NCBI RefSeq assembly: GCF_025464955.1
Contig: NZ_JAODNM010000058.1
Span: forward strand, 1 to 52,143
Direction of reading: 5' to 3'
DNA from: Amycolatopsis sp.
GTDB lineage: Bacteria; Actinomycetota; Actinomycetes; Mycobacteriales; Pseudonocardiaceae
DNA length: 52,143 bases
Positions 42,047 to 52,024 of the stretch are shown piece by piece. Below the pieces are notes generated by a model. It had not been told where the DNA came from. It saw nothing but the letters and a program-made list of their open reading frames with translations, and ran no database searches. The position numbers and the translations under genes were made by a program. Each line of letters starts with the position of its first letter. The first letter of the stretch is position 1.

Positions 42047-44293
42047 CTAGCCAAGGCCTGCCAGCGCCGGAACAGCCTCTCCGGTCTGGACAACACCGAG
42101 CCGCCGCGTCGCGCGGGTGAGCGCGACATACAGGTCATTCAGCCCCTTCGGTGACTCCGCGACGATCTCGTCCGGCGCGACCAGCACGACGGAGTCGAAT
42201 TCGAGCCCCTTCGCCCGGTCCACTGGCGACACAGACAGCCGCTCGTCGTCGCTGAGCAACGCCGTCAGCGTAGTGACCCGGTCAGCGGGACACAGTACCG
42301 CGACCGTGCCACCGTCCACCGCGTCGAGTTCGCCGTCGACAAGGGACCGGAGCTTCGCGTCGAACTCACTCGGCCCGACTTCGGCGAGCCACGGCGCAAC
42401 ACCCGTTTCCCGCACCGAAACCGGCGCTTCGAGCGTCGGATCGAGCTCGGCGAGCACCGCCGACGCGACGGTCATGATCTCCGCCGGTGTGCGGTAGTTC
42501 ACCGTCAGCTCTTCGAGCTTCCAGCGATCCGCGACATACGGCTTGAGCACGTCCGCCCACGACGTCGCGCCGCCGGCCGCGCCGGTCTGGGCGACGTCGC
42601 CGACCAGCGTCATCGAGTGGCTCGGGCAGCGGCGCATCAGCACGCGCCAGTCCATCGCGGACAGTTCCTGCGCCTCGTCGACGATGACGTGCCCGAACGT
42701 CCACGTCCGATCCTGCGCCGCCCGCTGCGCCGCGGTGAGCTCGCTGCGACGCTGCTGCCGCTCGGCGAACAGCTCCGCGTCGAGGACGTCTCCGACGCGT
42801 AGCAGCTCCTCGTCGATGATCTCTTCGTCCTGCTCCAGGATTTCGAGGACGCCTTCGGTGTACGCGCGCTCTTCACGCTCGCGACGCGCTTCTTCAGCGC
42901 GCGCTTCGGTGTCGTCCTCGCCGAGCAACTCGGCCAGCTCGTCGAGCAAGGCGATGTCGGCAGGCGTCCACGGAGACTCGATCGGCCGGACGAGCGACGC
43001 GCGATCGACCTCGCTGAGCCGCTTCCCGGCTGCGCTGTCAAGCCTTTCGCGCTCAGCGAACAGGTCATCGAGCACCTGCTCGGGGGTCAGCACCGGCCAC
43101 AGCGAGTCGATCGCCTTCGCGACGCTCTTGTCGGCCGCGAGCTCCGCGCGGATGTCGGTCAGGTCGTCGAGGTCGAGGAGGTCCTCACCGAGCTTGCGCG
43201 CGGCCTGTTTGGTGAGCGCGTCGAGAAGGTCGGACACGAACAGCCGACGGGCCTGGTTGTGCGGACGTCGTGAGCGGCGCGCGTGGGCGCGCGCCTCGGT
43301 GCATGTTTTGCGGTCGAGGCGCATGATCTCGCGCTCGACCTCGAACTCCATCACCGGTTCAGGCACTCGCTGGCAGTCCCGGACGGCGTTGGCGAGGATG
43401 TTCGCCATCACCGAACGCCCCTTGACCTCGGCGGCGAGACGCGTGTCGGTGCCGTCGGCGACCAAGCCCGGATACAGCTGGCCGACGGTCGCGAGCAGCA
43501 CGCCTGTCTCGCCGAGCGACGGCAGGACCTGCCCGATATAGCGCAGGAACGTGCTGTTCGGCCCGACCACGAGCACGCCGCGCTTGGTGAGCTGCTGACG
43601 GTACGTGTAGAGCAGGTACGCGGCGCGATGCAGCGCGACGGCCGTCTTGCCGGTGCCGGGGCCGCCCTGCACGACGACGACGCCGTTGAGCCCGGCCCGG
43701 ATGATCCGGTCCTGCTCGGCCTGGATGGTCGCGACGATGTCGCTCATCTCGCCGGTCCGACGGCGTTCGAGGGCCGCGAGCAGCGCGGCCTCCCCCGCCA
43801 GGCCGAGGTCTTGACCCTGGTCAGCGGCCTGGAGGTCGAGGACCTCGTCGTCGAAGCCGACGACCTTCCGGCTCAGCGACCGGATGTGCCGACGTCGGCG
43901 CACGCCCTCGGGCGACGCGGCGGTGGCCAGATAGAACGGCCGCGCGACCGGCGCACGCCAGTCGAGCAGCAGCGGGCGGTACTCGTCGTCCTCGTCGAAG
44001 AGGCCGAGGCGCCCGATGTACGCGGTTTCGTCCTCGGCGTCCGGCAGGAAGTCGAGGCGGCCGAAGCAAAGTCCCTGCTCAACGGACCCGAGCTGAGCGA
44101 GGCGTTCGGTGTACATGCTGGTGGCGACGTCGCGCTCGGTGCGAGCCTGCGGCGTGCCACCGGTCTGGAGCAGCGTGGAGTCCAGCCGGCGCTGGGCGGT
44201 TTCCCGCTCGGCGTCGAGTTTGCGGTAGAGCACGGACACGTAGTCCTGCTCCCGCTGGATCTCAGCGGCGGTGTCGGGTGAAGACACGGACAA
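42047..44293 (-). CDS. helD: HelD/HelR-like RNA polymerase-associated SF1 helicase
   Basis: A 748-residue UvrD/Rep-related ATPase. The N-terminal coiled coil (about 10-75) precedes LDWRAPVARPFY (110-121), a HelD hallmark. Walker A is GGPGTGKT (210-217). The DEAQ-type Walker B appears in VIVDEAQELSAMDW, and the C-terminal SF1 motifs are VNYRTPAEI and DLYVALTRATRRLGV. HelD proteins remove or recycle RNA polymerase, and the HelR group protects it from rifamycins. I find no rifamycin-associated element upstream, so a HelR role is unproven. The start is at 44293. The DUF397 gene lies 83 bases upstream on the same strand. Confidence 0.92.
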   Translation of the reverse strand: MSVSSPDTAAEIQREQDYVSVLYRKLDAERETAQRRLDSTLLQTGGTPQARTERDVATSMYTERLAQLGSVEQGLCFGRLDFLPDAEDETAYIGRLGLFDEDDEYRPLLLDWRAPVARPFYLATAASPEGVRRRRHIRSLSRKVVGFDDEVLDLQAADQGQDLGLAGEAALLAALERRRTGEMSDIVATIQAEQDRIIRAGLNGVVVVQGGPGTGKTAVALHRAAYLLYTYRQQLTKRGVLVVGPNSTFLRYIGQVLPSLGETGVLLATVGQLYPGLVADGTDTRLAAEVKGRSVMANILANAVRDCQRVPEPVMEFEVEREIMRLDRKTCTEARAHARRSRRPHNQARRLFVSDLLDALTKQAARKLGEDLLDLDDLTDIRAELAADKSVAKAIDSLWPVLTPEQVLDDLFAERERLDSAAGKRLSEVDRASLVRPIESPWTPADIALLDELAELLGEDDTEARAEEARREREERAYTEGVLEILEQDEEIIDEELLRVGDVLDAELFAERQQRRSELTAAQRAAQDRTWTFGHVIVDEAQELSAMDWRVLMRRCPSHSMTLVGDVAQTGAAGGATSWADVLKPYVADRWKLEELTVNYRTPAEIMTVASAVLAELDPTLEAPVSVRETGVAPWLAEVGPSEFDAKLRSLVDGELDAVDGGTVAVLCPADRVTTLTALLSDDERLSVSPVDRAKGLEFDSVVLVAPDEIVAESPKGLNDLYVALTRATRRLGVVQTGEAVPALAGLG

Positions 44294-44376
44294 GCGGAAC
44301 CCACTCTCGGTGGTCGAAGCTGAAGGGGGCGGAAGTGACCAACCAAGCCGGGCGCCTGGGCATTCCCGCGAAAAGG

Positions 44377-44562
44377 CTAGCGAACCTCCCGGATGAACGC
44401 AGACCAGGCACTCGAGGCGAAGGCAAGCGCCGGAAGGGCCCGATCCTTGGAGTCCCGGACCCCCACCGCCGGGCCTTGGAGCGCGACCTCGATGCAGTTT
44501 GCAGTGTCGGCGCTATAACTGCTCTTGAACCAATGGGGACTGGAGTTGGAGTGTGGGCTCAT
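44377..44562 (-). CDS. DUF397 protein
   Basis: A 61-residue protein with the DUF397 pattern HWFKSSYSADTANCIEV...VGVRDSKDR...W.AFI. DUF397 genes typically follow an XRE/DUF5753 regulator and are thought to antagonise it in developmental loci such as whiJ and abaA of Streptomyces. Here the regulator gene lies 22 bases upstream on the same strand, so the pair forms a standard module. Confidence 0.92.
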   Translation of the reverse strand: MSPHSNSSPHWFKSSYSADTANCIEVALQGPAVGVRDSKDRALPALAFASSAWSAFIREVR

Positions 44563-44584
44563 GTGGCCATGATCCCACGGTCAT

Positions 44585-45436
44585 TCAGGAAAGTCGTCCC
44601 GCTGCAGCTGCGATCAGCTCTAGCGATTCAGCAGGTCCATGAGACAAATCAACGAGCTCGGCCCACGTCCTGGTGTAGGTCTCGATGTGTTCTTCCTCAT
44701 CCAAGAACAGGCTTGAGACCTTGTTCTCCAGCAGGACGAGACTCGCCTCAGCGTCGTACTCAAGGACGATGAACGGACCTGCAAGTCCGGGATGCAAACC
44801 GGCGTCCGTAGGCAGAACCTGGATGACAACGTTTTCGTGGGACGCATCGTCGAGCAACTTCCGTAGCTGACGTCCCTGCGCACCGGGCGCACCGAATGGC
44901 TGGGTGAGCAGACTCTCGGCGAGAATCACCTTGAGCCCCAACGGTTCCGACCGCGACAGCAAACCCTGCCGCGCCATCCTGCTGGCGACCAGCGCGTCGA
45001 CCTGATCGGGCGACAAGCTGTTGCCGGTCGCCTGAATGACCGCTTTGGCGTACTCCGGTGTCTGGATCAGACCTGGGATCACCAGCGGTGCAAACTGAAG
45101 GATGCCGCTGGCTTCGTCTTCGAAGTCGACCCAGGTCTGCCAGTCGTGCGGGAGGTTGGGGCTGGTCATCCGCAGCCAGCCGCGCTGTTCGGCGTGGCGT
45201 GCGATGTCCATCACCTCGACCCGGCGTTGCGCGGAGACGCGGTAGAAGTCGAGCAGTTTCTCCAGATCGTCCATGTAGAAGCCGATTTCGGCGTTCTCCA
45301 TGCGGTTGACCTTGCTGCCCGAAAGGTCCGTCTGTCTACTCACCTCCGCCGCGCTGAGTCCGCTACTCGCGCGCAGACGACGCAGGACGATCGCGAGACG
45401 ACGGGATTTGACCGAGGGACCGGCACGACGAGCCAC
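44585..45436 (-). CDS. XRE-family regulator with DUF5753 domain (WhiJ-like)
   Basis: A 283-residue DNA-binding protein. The N-terminal HTH spans about 12-65 (LRRLRASSGLSAAEVSRQTDLSGSKVNRME) and the C-terminal DUF5753 spans about 100-275 (FAPLVIPGLIQTPEYAKAV, QVLPTDAGLHPGL). It acts as a DNA-binding repressor or activator modulated by DUF397 proteins in related loci. The 146-base spacer to the divergent small gene at 45583 probably contains its operator. A TGCATGTGCA near-palindrome is seen at 45520-45529. Confidence 0.93.
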   Translation of the reverse strand: MARRAGPSVKSRRLAIVLRRLRASSGLSAAEVSRQTDLSGSKVNRMENAEIGFYMDDLEKLLDFYRVSAQRRVEVMDIARHAEQRGWLRMTSPNLPHDWQTWVDFEDEASGILQFAPLVIPGLIQTPEYAKAVIQATGNSLSPDQVDALVASRMARQGLLSRSEPLGLKVILAESLLTQPFGAPGAQGRQLRKLLDDASHENVVIQVLPTDAGLHPGLAGPFIVLEYDAEASLVLLENKVSSLFLDEEEHIETYTRTWAELVDLSHGPAESLELIAAAAGRLS

Positions 45437-45582
45437 TGCTCACACCTCCAGGTTGGGGACTACAAACAGTCAACCCTCCGGCAGTCAGCATTGCCAGACT
45501 CCTCACCCAAAAGAGGAATTGCATGTGCATCTGATGTGCGTCAATACTTGGCGAGACGATCAACTCAGCGAAAAGGAGCCCC

Positions 45583-45825
45583 ATGACCGCCGACAGCGTC
45601 ATGCTCAGCGTGTTCACCGAGGATTCACCCCGGCGCGAATGGCTGCTGCGGTGTCAGGACAGCGACCTGCGACTGGGGGTCTGCGGGGTCGAGGCGAACA
45701 ACGGCGAGATCGGCATCGCGGGCCCCGGCGGCGAGTACTTCACCCTGCAGCACCGCAACATCGTCGAGTTCCGCACCGCCCTCGACGCCGCCATCACCCA
45801 GGCCGTCGCCGACAAAAGCTCGTGA
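45583..45825 (+). CDS. Small acidic protein divergent from the XRE regulator
   Basis: An 80-residue protein. VFTEDSPRREWLLRCQDSDLRLGVCGVEANNGEIGIAGPGGEYF contains two Cys and several predicted strands, followed by a helix. I do not recognise a family. A strong AAAAGGAG ribosome binding site lies four bases before the ATG. Its divergent arrangement with the XRE/DUF397 pair suggests that the regulator controls it or that it is the third part of the module. The end of the gene, including its stop codon, lies inside the dyad at 45819-45864. Confidence 0.75.
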   Translation: MTADSVMLSVFTEDSPRREWLLRCQDSDLRLGVCGVEANNGEIGIAGPGGEYFTLQHRNIVEFRTALDAAITQAVADKSS

Positions 45826-45864
45826 GCACTTAGGCCGGTTCTAACCGGCCGGAACACTCACGAG
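45819..45864. terminator. CTCGTGAG dyad element 2 (bidirectional terminator-like)
   Basis: The outer arms CTCGTGAG (45819-45826) and CTCACGAG (45857-45864) enclose an inner perfect stem GGCCGGTT/AACCGGCC (45833-45840, 45843-45850). It is related to 10682-10738 by the CTCGTGAG ends, GTTCTAA loop and GGCCGGAACACTCACGAG right arm. It lies between the converging small gene and ctaB and contains the stop codon of the former. Confidence 0.75.
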
Positions 45865-45866
45865 TC

Positions 45867-46844
45867 CTAGAGGTGGGCGATCACCGGCAGACCGACAGCG
45901 GAATCCACGGCCAGCGCGACGAACACCACCATCAAGTACGTGTTCGAGCGGTGGAACAACGCCATCGGCTTGGTCTCCTCACCACGGCGCACAGCGGCTT
46001 GCAAGCTGTGCGCGTAGAAGAGGAACCAGCCACCGGCGACCAGCGCAAACGACGCGTACAACCACGAAGTAACCGGGATCAGCAGCATCGTCCAGGCGAC
46101 CATGACCCACGAGTAGATGACGATCTGCCGCGCGACGTGTTCGGCGGTGGCGACGACCGGCAGCATCGGGACACCCGCGCGCTCGTAGTCGTCGCGGTAC
46201 TTCATGCCGAGCGCCCAGGTGTGCGGCGGCGTCCAGAAGAAGATGACGCCGAACATCACGAACGCCGGCCACTGCACGGTCCCGGAGACCGCGGCCCAGC
46301 CGATCACCACCGGCATACAACCCGCGGCACCGCCCCACACCACGTTCTGTGAAGTCCGCCGCTTGAGCACCAGGGTGTACACGAAGATATAGAACAGGAT
46401 CGTCACGATGGCGAGGATCGCGGACAGCGGGTTGACCGTGAGGTACAACACCACGAACGACAGCACGCCGAGGGTGAGCCCGAAGATCAGCGCGTTGCGG
46501 CGCGACACCGAGTCCTTCACCAGTGGACGGCGTTTGGTGCGGTTCATCACCTTGTCGATGTCCGCGTCGATCACGCAGTTCAACGCGTTCGCGCTGCCGG
46601 CGGCCATCGTGCCGCCGACGAGCGTGGCGAGCACGAGCCACGGGCTCGGAATCTGCCGCCCGGCCAGGAACATGGCCGGAATGGTGGTCACCAGCAGCAG
46701 CTCGATGACACGCGGCTTGGCGAGGGCGGCATAAGCGCCGAAAACCGAGCGCAGGGTTCGTTTCCCGCCCTCGGGCCGTTCGCCGGTGGCGTGCACCGCG
46801 CTGGCGCTGTCACTGCGGCCGTGCGCAGCGTTCACCAACGACAT
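45867..46844 (-). CDS. ctaB: Protoheme IX farnesyltransferase (heme O synthase)
   Basis: A 325-residue UbiA-family membrane prenyltransferase with about nine helices. It adds the farnesyl group to heme B for heme O. The first Asp-rich motif is [19 protein letters not shown] and the second is in [30 protein letters not shown] is CtaB-specific. The ATG at 46844 follows GGGAG. It is divergent from tkt across a 307-base spacer and functionally paired with ctaA at 37564. Confidence 0.96.
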   Translation of the reverse strand: MSLVNAAHGRSDSASAVHATGERPEGGKRTLRSVFGAYAALAKPRVIELLLVTTIPAMFLAGRQIPSPWLVLATLVGGTMAAGSANALNCVIDADIDKVMNRTKRRPLVKDSVSRRNALIFGLTLGVLSFVVLYLTVNPLSAILAIVTILFYIFVYTLVLKRRTSQNVVWGGAAGCMPVVIGWAAVSGTVQWPAFVMFGVIFFWTPPHTWALGMKYRDDYERAGVPMLPVVATAEHVARQIVIYSWVMVAWTMLLIPVTSWLYASFALVAGGWFLFYAHSLQAAVRRGEETKPMALFHRSNTYLMVVFVALAVDSAVGLPVIAHL

Positions 46845-47151
46845 TTCACTCCCTGCGTCAGATCGGGGCGGGCACCGGCACCTGGTTGATCTTGTGGTGG
46901 AACCCGGATACCTGCGGGGCTGAGCCCGCGATCGATGCTAGACGCGTACCTCTCGCTCCGTGATCGCGGGTCCTCACGCCGCGCCGGGCATCGCACGAAC
47001 GGTCGAACCACTAGGCTGATCGCGCGGGGCTCCGGCGTGCGCATGCGCACAGCTCCGAGCAGGAATATCGTCTCTTCGGGATCGATTGAGATTAGTAGAG
47101 CGTGCTCACGGGCACACCAGAGAGTCACCAAGCTCAAGACGTGGAAGACAC
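46845..47151. promoter_or_regulatory. Divergent promoter region ctaB/tkt
   Basis: The 307-base spacer must hold both promoters. TAGGCT (about 47013-47018) is a possible -10 for the tkt side, and AATATC near 47064 is another A+T-rich spot. No convincing -35, operator, repeat or RNA structure is seen. Confidence 0.4.
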
Positions 47152-49287
47152 ATGACGACGGGGAGTTCGAGTTCAGTGCCTGAGACCGCCTCAACCAGCG
47201 AGAACAACCCACTGCTGCGGCGAAACGTGCCCGCGGACTGGACAGCGACCGACACCCGCGCGGTGGACACCGTCCGGGTCCTCGCCGCCGACGCCGTGGA
47301 GAACTGCGGCAGCGGCCATCCGGGCACCGCGATGAGCCTGGCCCCGCTCGCCTACACGCTGTTCCAGCGCACGCTGGTCCACGACCCGGCGGACCAGCAC
47401 TGGGCCGGCCGCGACAGGTTCATCCTGTCGTGTGGCCACAGCAGCCTGACGATCTACATCCAGCTGTACCTCGCGGGCTACGGCCTCGAGCTGGACGACC
47501 TCAAGCAGCTCCGCAAGTGGGGCTCGAAGACCCCGGGCCACCCGGAGTACCGCCACACCGACGGCGTCGAGACCACGACCGGCCCGCTCGGCCAGGGCCT
47601 CGCCAACGGCGTCGGCATGGCGATGGCGGCGCGGCGCGAGCGCGGCCTGCTGGACCCGGACGCGGCCCCCGGCGAGTCGATCTTCGACCACCACATCTAC
47701 GTGATCGCCTCCGATGGTGACATCGAAGAGGGCGTCACGGCCGAGGCGTCGTCGATCGCCGGCCGCCAGGAGCTCGGCAACCTGATCGTCTTCTACGACG
47801 ACAACAAGATCTCCATCGAGGACGACACCAACATCGCGCTGTCCGAGGACACCGTGAAGCGTTACGAGGCGTACGGCTGGCACACCCAGGTCGTCGAGGG
47901 TGGCGAGAACGTCGTCGCGATCGAAGAGGCGATCAGGAACGCGAAGGCCGAGACCGGCCGTCCGTCCTTCATCGCGGTGCGTACGATCATCGGCTACCCG
48001 GCGCCGACGAAGATGAACACCGGCAAGTCGCACGGCTCGGCGCTCGGCGCCACCGAGGTCGCCGCCGTCAAGACGATCCTCGGCTTCGACCCGGAGCAGA
48101 GCTTCGAGGTCGACGACGACGTCATCAAGCACACCCGCCAGGCGCTCGACCGCGGCAAGGCCGCACACGACGAGTGGCAGACGAAGTACGACGCGTGGGG
48201 CGCGGCGAACCCGGAGCGCAAGGCACTCGCCGAGCGCCTCACCACCCGCACGCTCCCCGAGGGCTGGGCCGAGAAGCTGCCCAGCTGGGCGCCCGACGCC
48301 AAGGGCATCGCCACCCGCGTCGCTTCCGGTGAAACGCTCAGCGCGCTCGCCGACGTCCTGCCCGAGCTGTGGGGCGGTTCGGCCGACCTGGCCGGCAGCA
48401 ACAACACCACGATGAAGGGTGCCGACTCCTTCGGCCCAGAGAAGGCGTCGACCGACACCTGGAACGCCAACCCGTACGGCCGGACGCTGCACTTCGGCAT
48501 CCGCGAGCACGCCATGGGCGCGATCATGAACGGGATCGTGCTGCACGGCGGCACCCGGGTCTACGGCGGCACCTTCCTGGTATTCAGCGACTACATGCGG
48601 CCCGCCGTCCGACTGGCCTCGCTGATGCAGCTGCCGGTCATCTACGTCTGGACCCACGACTCCATCGGCCTCGGCGAGGACGGGCCGACCCACCAGCCGA
48701 TCGAGCACCTGCCGGCGCTGCGCGCGATCCCCGGCCTGAACGTGGTCCGCCCCGGCGACGCGAACGAGACGGCGTACGCGGTGCGGGCCATCCTGACCAA
48801 CCCGACGGCGCCGGCCGGCATCGCGCTCACCCGGCAGAACCTGCCCATCCTCCAGGGCAGCTCGGCCGAGGGCGTCGCCAAGGGCGCCTACGTGCTGGCC
48901 GACTTCGACGACACCAGCCCGTCCGCCCAGAAGGTGATCATCATGGCCACCGGGTCGGAGGTGCAGCTGGCCGTCGAGGCCCGCGAGCGCCTGGCCGCCG
49001 AGGGGGTGTCCGTCCGGGTCGTCTCGGTGCCCTGCCTGGAGTGGTTCGAGCAGCAGGACGAGGCGTACCGCCGCACCGTGCTGCCGCCGGAGGTCAAGGC
49101 CAGGGTCGCGGTCGAGGCGGCCCAGCCGCTGACCTGGTACCGCTGGGTCGGCGACGCCGGCGAGATCGTCGGCATCGACCACTACGGCGCGAGCGCCGAC
49201 TACAAGACGCTGTACGAGAAGTTCGGGATCACCGGGGACAGCGTGGTTGCCGCCGCCCGCTCTTCCCTCCAGAAGACGAACAGCTGA
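47152..49287 (+). CDS. tkt: Transketolase
   Basis: A 711-residue thiamine-diphosphate enzyme of the non-oxidative pentose phosphate pathway that moves two-carbon units between sugar phosphates. TPP-domain segments are [33 protein letters not shown] and [19 protein letters not shown] (GDG-type motif). The pyrimidine domain is visible in [16 protein letters not shown], and the C-terminal domain contains [13 protein letters not shown]. The ATG at 47152 follows GGAAG; a GTG at 47176 would shorten the protein by eight residues. It leads the operon tkt-tal-pgi-zwf. Confidence 0.97.
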   Translation: MTTGSSSSVPETASTSENNPLLRRNVPADWTATDTRAVDTVRVLAADAVENCGSGHPGTAMSLAPLAYTLFQRTLVHDPADQHWAGRDRFILSCGHSSLTIYIQLYLAGYGLELDDLKQLRKWGSKTPGHPEYRHTDGVETTTGPLGQGLANGVGMAMAARRERGLLDPDAAPGESIFDHHIYVIASDGDIEEGVTAEASSIAGRQELGNLIVFYDDNKISIEDDTNIALSEDTVKRYEAYGWHTQVVEGGENVVAIEEAIRNAKAETGRPSFIAVRTIIGYPAPTKMNTGKSHGSALGATEVAAVKTILGFDPEQSFEVDDDVIKHTRQALDRGKAAHDEWQTKYDAWGAANPERKALAERLTTRTLPEGWAEKLPSWAPDAKGIATRVASGETLSALADVLPELWGGSADLAGSNNTTMKGADSFGPEKASTDTWNANPYGRTLHFGIREHAMGAIMNGIVLHGGTRVYGGTFLVFSDYMRPAVRLASLMQLPVIYVWTHDSIGLGEDGPTHQPIEHLPALRAIPGLNVVRPGDANETAYAVRAILTNPTAPAGIALTRQNLPILQGSSAEGVAKGAYVLADFDDTSPSAQKVIIMATGSEVQLAVEARERLAAEGVSVRVVSVPCLEWFEQQDEAYRRTVLPPEVKARVAVEAAQPLTWYRWVGDAGEIVGIDHYGASADYKTLYEKFGITGDSVVAAARSSLQKTNS

Positions 49288-49301
49288 GGAGCGCACATCC
49301 C

Positions 49302-50414
49302 ATGACCGAGCAGAATCGACTCGCCGCGCTCAGCGAGGCCGGCGTGTCCATCTGGCTGGACGACCTGTCCCGCGAGCGGCTCGACTCGGACAACCTCGCC
49401 GAGCTGATCCGCGACTTCCACGTGGTCGGCGTGACCACGAACCCGACCATCTTCGCCAACGCACTGAGCCACGGGGAGGCCTACAACGCGCAGATGCGCG
49501 AGCTGGCGTCCCGGGGCGCATCGGTGGACGACGCGGTGCGCGAGGCGACCGTGGCCGACGTGCAGCGCGCCTGCGACCTGTTCCGCAGCACCTGGGAGAG
49601 CACCAGCGGCGTCGACGGCCGGGTGTCCCTCGAGGTGGCCCCGGACCTGGCGCACGACACGGAGGCCACCGCCGCGCAGGCACTGGACCTGTGGAAGGGG
49701 GTGGACCGGCCCAACCTGATGGTCAAGATCCCGGCCACCGTGGAAGGCCTGCCGGCGATCACCAGCGCGATCAGCGAGGGAATCAGCGTGAACGTGACGC
49801 TGATCTTCTCCATCGAGCGCTACCTCACGGTGATGGACGCCTACCTGAGCGGCCTCGAGCAGGCTGCCGCGAACGGGCACAACCTCGCCTCGATCCGGTC
49901 GGTCGCGTCCTTCTTCGTCTCCCGGGTGGACACCGAGATCGACCCCCGGCTGGAGAAGATCGGCACCGACGAGGCGCTCGCGCTGCGCGGCAAGGCCGCC
50001 GTGGCCAACGCCCGGCTGGCACACGAGGCGTTCCGCAAGGTGTTCTCCTCCGACCGCTGGGCACCGCTGGCCGCCAAGGGCGCGAACCCGCAGCGGCCGC
50101 TGTGGGCCTCGACCGGGGTGAAGAACAAGGCCTACCCGGACACCCTCTACGTCACCGAGCTGGTCGTCGCGGACACGGTGAACACCATGCCGGAGGCGAC
50201 GATGAAGGCGTTCGCCGACCACGGCGAGGTGAAGGGCGACCGGGTCACCGGCCTGGCCGACGACGCGCGGCAGGTCTTCGAGGCGCTGACCGCGGCCGGC
50301 GTGGACGTGCCCGACGTGTTCGAGGTGCTGGAGCGCGAGGGCGTGGAGAAGTTCATCGCCAGCTGGAACGAGCTCAAGGAGACCGTGCGCGAGCAGCTGG
50401 AGGCCGCTAAGTGA
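49302..50414 (+). CDS. tal: Transaldolase
   Basis: A 370-residue enzyme that transfers three-carbon dihydroxyacetone units. The Schiff-base Lys is in NLMVKIPAT. The entry motif [14 protein letters not shown] and the end motif FASWNEL-like region fit the long actinobacterial transaldolase, and [13 protein letters not shown] is family-typical. The ATG at 49302 lies 14 bases after tkt with GAGGAG upstream. The stop overlaps the pgi start (GTGA). Confidence 0.96.
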   Translation: MTEQNRLAALSEAGVSIWLDDLSRERLDSDNLAELIRDFHVVGVTTNPTIFANALSHGEAYNAQMRELASRGASVDDAVREATVADVQRACDLFRSTWESTSGVDGRVSLEVAPDLAHDTEATAAQALDLWKGVDRPNLMVKIPATVEGLPAITSAISEGISVNVTLIFSIERYLTVMDAYLSGLEQAAANGHNLASIRSVASFFVSRVDTEIDPRLEKIGTDEALALRGKAAVANARLAHEAFRKVFSSDRWAPLAAKGANPQRPLWASTGVKNKAYPDTLYVTELVVADTVNTMPEATMKAFADHGEVKGDRVTGLADDARQVFEALTAAGVDVPDVFEVLEREGVEKFIASWNELKETVREQLEAAK

Positions 50415-52024
50415 GTTCGGTCCAACTCCGGATCGTCGATCCCGACCTGGCCGACGAGGCCAGGCGGATCGCGACCGGGCTGGCCGATGACAAGGTCGCC
50501 TCCGGCATCGCGGCGAAGGACGCGACGCTGTGGGGTCCGGACGCCGAGTCCGAGGCGTCGGTCCGGCTGAACTGGGTGGACCTGGGCACCAGCTCCCGCC
50601 CGCTGGTGGCCCAGGTCGCCGAGCTGAAGTCCAGGCTCGCCTCGACCGGGGTGCACCGGGTGGTGCTGGCCGGCATGGGCGGGTCGTCGCTGGCCCCCGA
50701 GGTGATCTGCCGGACGGCCGGCGTGCCGCTGGTGGTGCTGGACACCACCGACGCCAGCCAGGTGGACGACGCGCTGGCCGGTGACCTGCCCTCGACCGTG
50801 CTGGTGGTGTCGTCGAAGTCCGGCTCCACGGTGGAGACGGACAGCCACTACCGGATCTTCACCGAGCAGTTCGTCGCCGCCGGGCTGGATCCCGCCGAGC
50901 ACATCGTGGTGGTCACCGACCCCGGTTCGCCGCTGCACGCCCGCGCCGAGGACGCCGGCCTCACGGTGATCGCCGCCGACCCGCACGTCGGCGGCCGGTA
51001 CTCCGCGCTCACCGCGTTCGGGCTGGTGCCGGCCGGGCTGGCCGGCGCGGACATCGGCCAGCTGCTCGACGACGCGGCGGCCGCCGCCGAGGTGCTCGGC
51101 CAGGACGGGACGGACAACCCCGCCCTGCTGCTCGGCGCCGCCCTCGGTTCCCGGCACGCCGCCGGGGCGGAGAAGGTCGTGCTGGCCGACACCGGCTCGG
51201 GCATCGCCGGCTTCGCGGACTGGGCCGAGCAGCTGATCGCGGAGTCCACCGGCAAGCTGGGCACCGGACTGCTGCCGGTCGTGGTGGAGAGCGCGCACGC
51301 GCCCGGGTTCGCCGACGCCGGTGACGACGCCACCACGGTGGCCATCGGCCCTGACCCGGACGGCGCCATGATCACCACCGCTGGCCCGCTCGGTGGCCTG
51401 TTCCTGTTCTGGGAGTACGCCACCGCGGTGGCCGGCCGGCTGCTCGGCATCAACCCGTTCGACCAACCGGACGTGGAGGCCGCCAAGAACGCCGCCAGGG
51501 CGCTGCTGGACGCCCCGGCCGCCGGCTCCGACTCCCCGCCCACCTTCACCGACGGCGCGATCGAGGTGTTCGCCGGCGACTGGCTGCCGGCCGACGCGGA
51601 ACGCACCGCGGTCGGAGCGGTGCGTGCCCTGCTGGCCGCCGCCCCGGACGCCGGCTACCTGTCCGTGCAGGCCTACCTGGACCGGCTCGCGGACGCTTCG
51701 ACGGCGGTGCTGCGGCCGGAGCTGGCCACGATCTCCGGGCTGCAGACCACGTTCGGCTGGGGCCCCCGGTTCCTGCACTCCACCGGCCAGTACCACAAGG
51801 GCGGCCACCAGAACGGCGTGTTCCTCCAGGTCACCGGCGCGGTCGAGGAAGACATCCAGGTGCCCAGCCGGCCCTACACACTGGGCGTGTTGCAGCACGC
51901 CCAAGCGCTGGGCGACGGATCGGTGCTCGCCGACCACGGCCGGCCGGTGCTGCGCCTGCATCTGACCGACCGGGTGGCCGGGCTGGCCGAACTGGTCAAG
52001 GCACTGGTGGAGGTAAACAGGTGA
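50411..52024 (+). CDS. pgi: Glucose-6-phosphate isomerase
   Basis: A 537-residue enzyme converting glucose-6-phosphate and fructose-6-phosphate. The phosphosugar-binding SIS motifs are [12 protein letters not shown] and [27 protein letters not shown] holds the Arg/Glu catalytic loop region, and [16 protein letters not shown] the late His/Lys motif. It belongs to the actinobacterial form found inside the tkt-tal-pgi-zwf operon. It overlaps tal by four bases and zwf by four bases, so the operon is translationally coupled throughout. Confidence 0.95.
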   Translation: MSSVQLRIVDPDLADEARRIATGLADDKVASGIAAKDATLWGPDAESEASVRLNWVDLGTSSRPLVAQVAELKSRLASTGVHRVVLAGMGGSSLAPEVICRTAGVPLVVLDTTDASQVDDALAGDLPSTVLVVSSKSGSTVETDSHYRIFTEQFVAAGLDPAEHIVVVTDPGSPLHARAEDAGLTVIAADPHVGGRYSALTAFGLVPAGLAGADIGQLLDDAAAAAEVLGQDGTDNPALLLGAALGSRHAAGAEKVVLADTGSGIAGFADWAEQLIAESTGKLGTGLLPVVVESAHAPGFADAGDDATTVAIGPDPDGAMITTAGPLGGLFLFWEYATAVAGRLLGINPFDQPDVEAAKNAARALLDAPAAGSDSPPTFTDGAIEVFAGDWLPADAERTAVGAVRALLAAAPDAGYLSVQAYLDRLADASTAVLRPELATISGLQTTFGWGPRFLHSTGQYHKGGHQNGVFLQVTGAVEEDIQVPSRPYTLGVLQHAQALGDGSVLADHGRPVLRLHLTDRVAGLAELVKALVEVNR

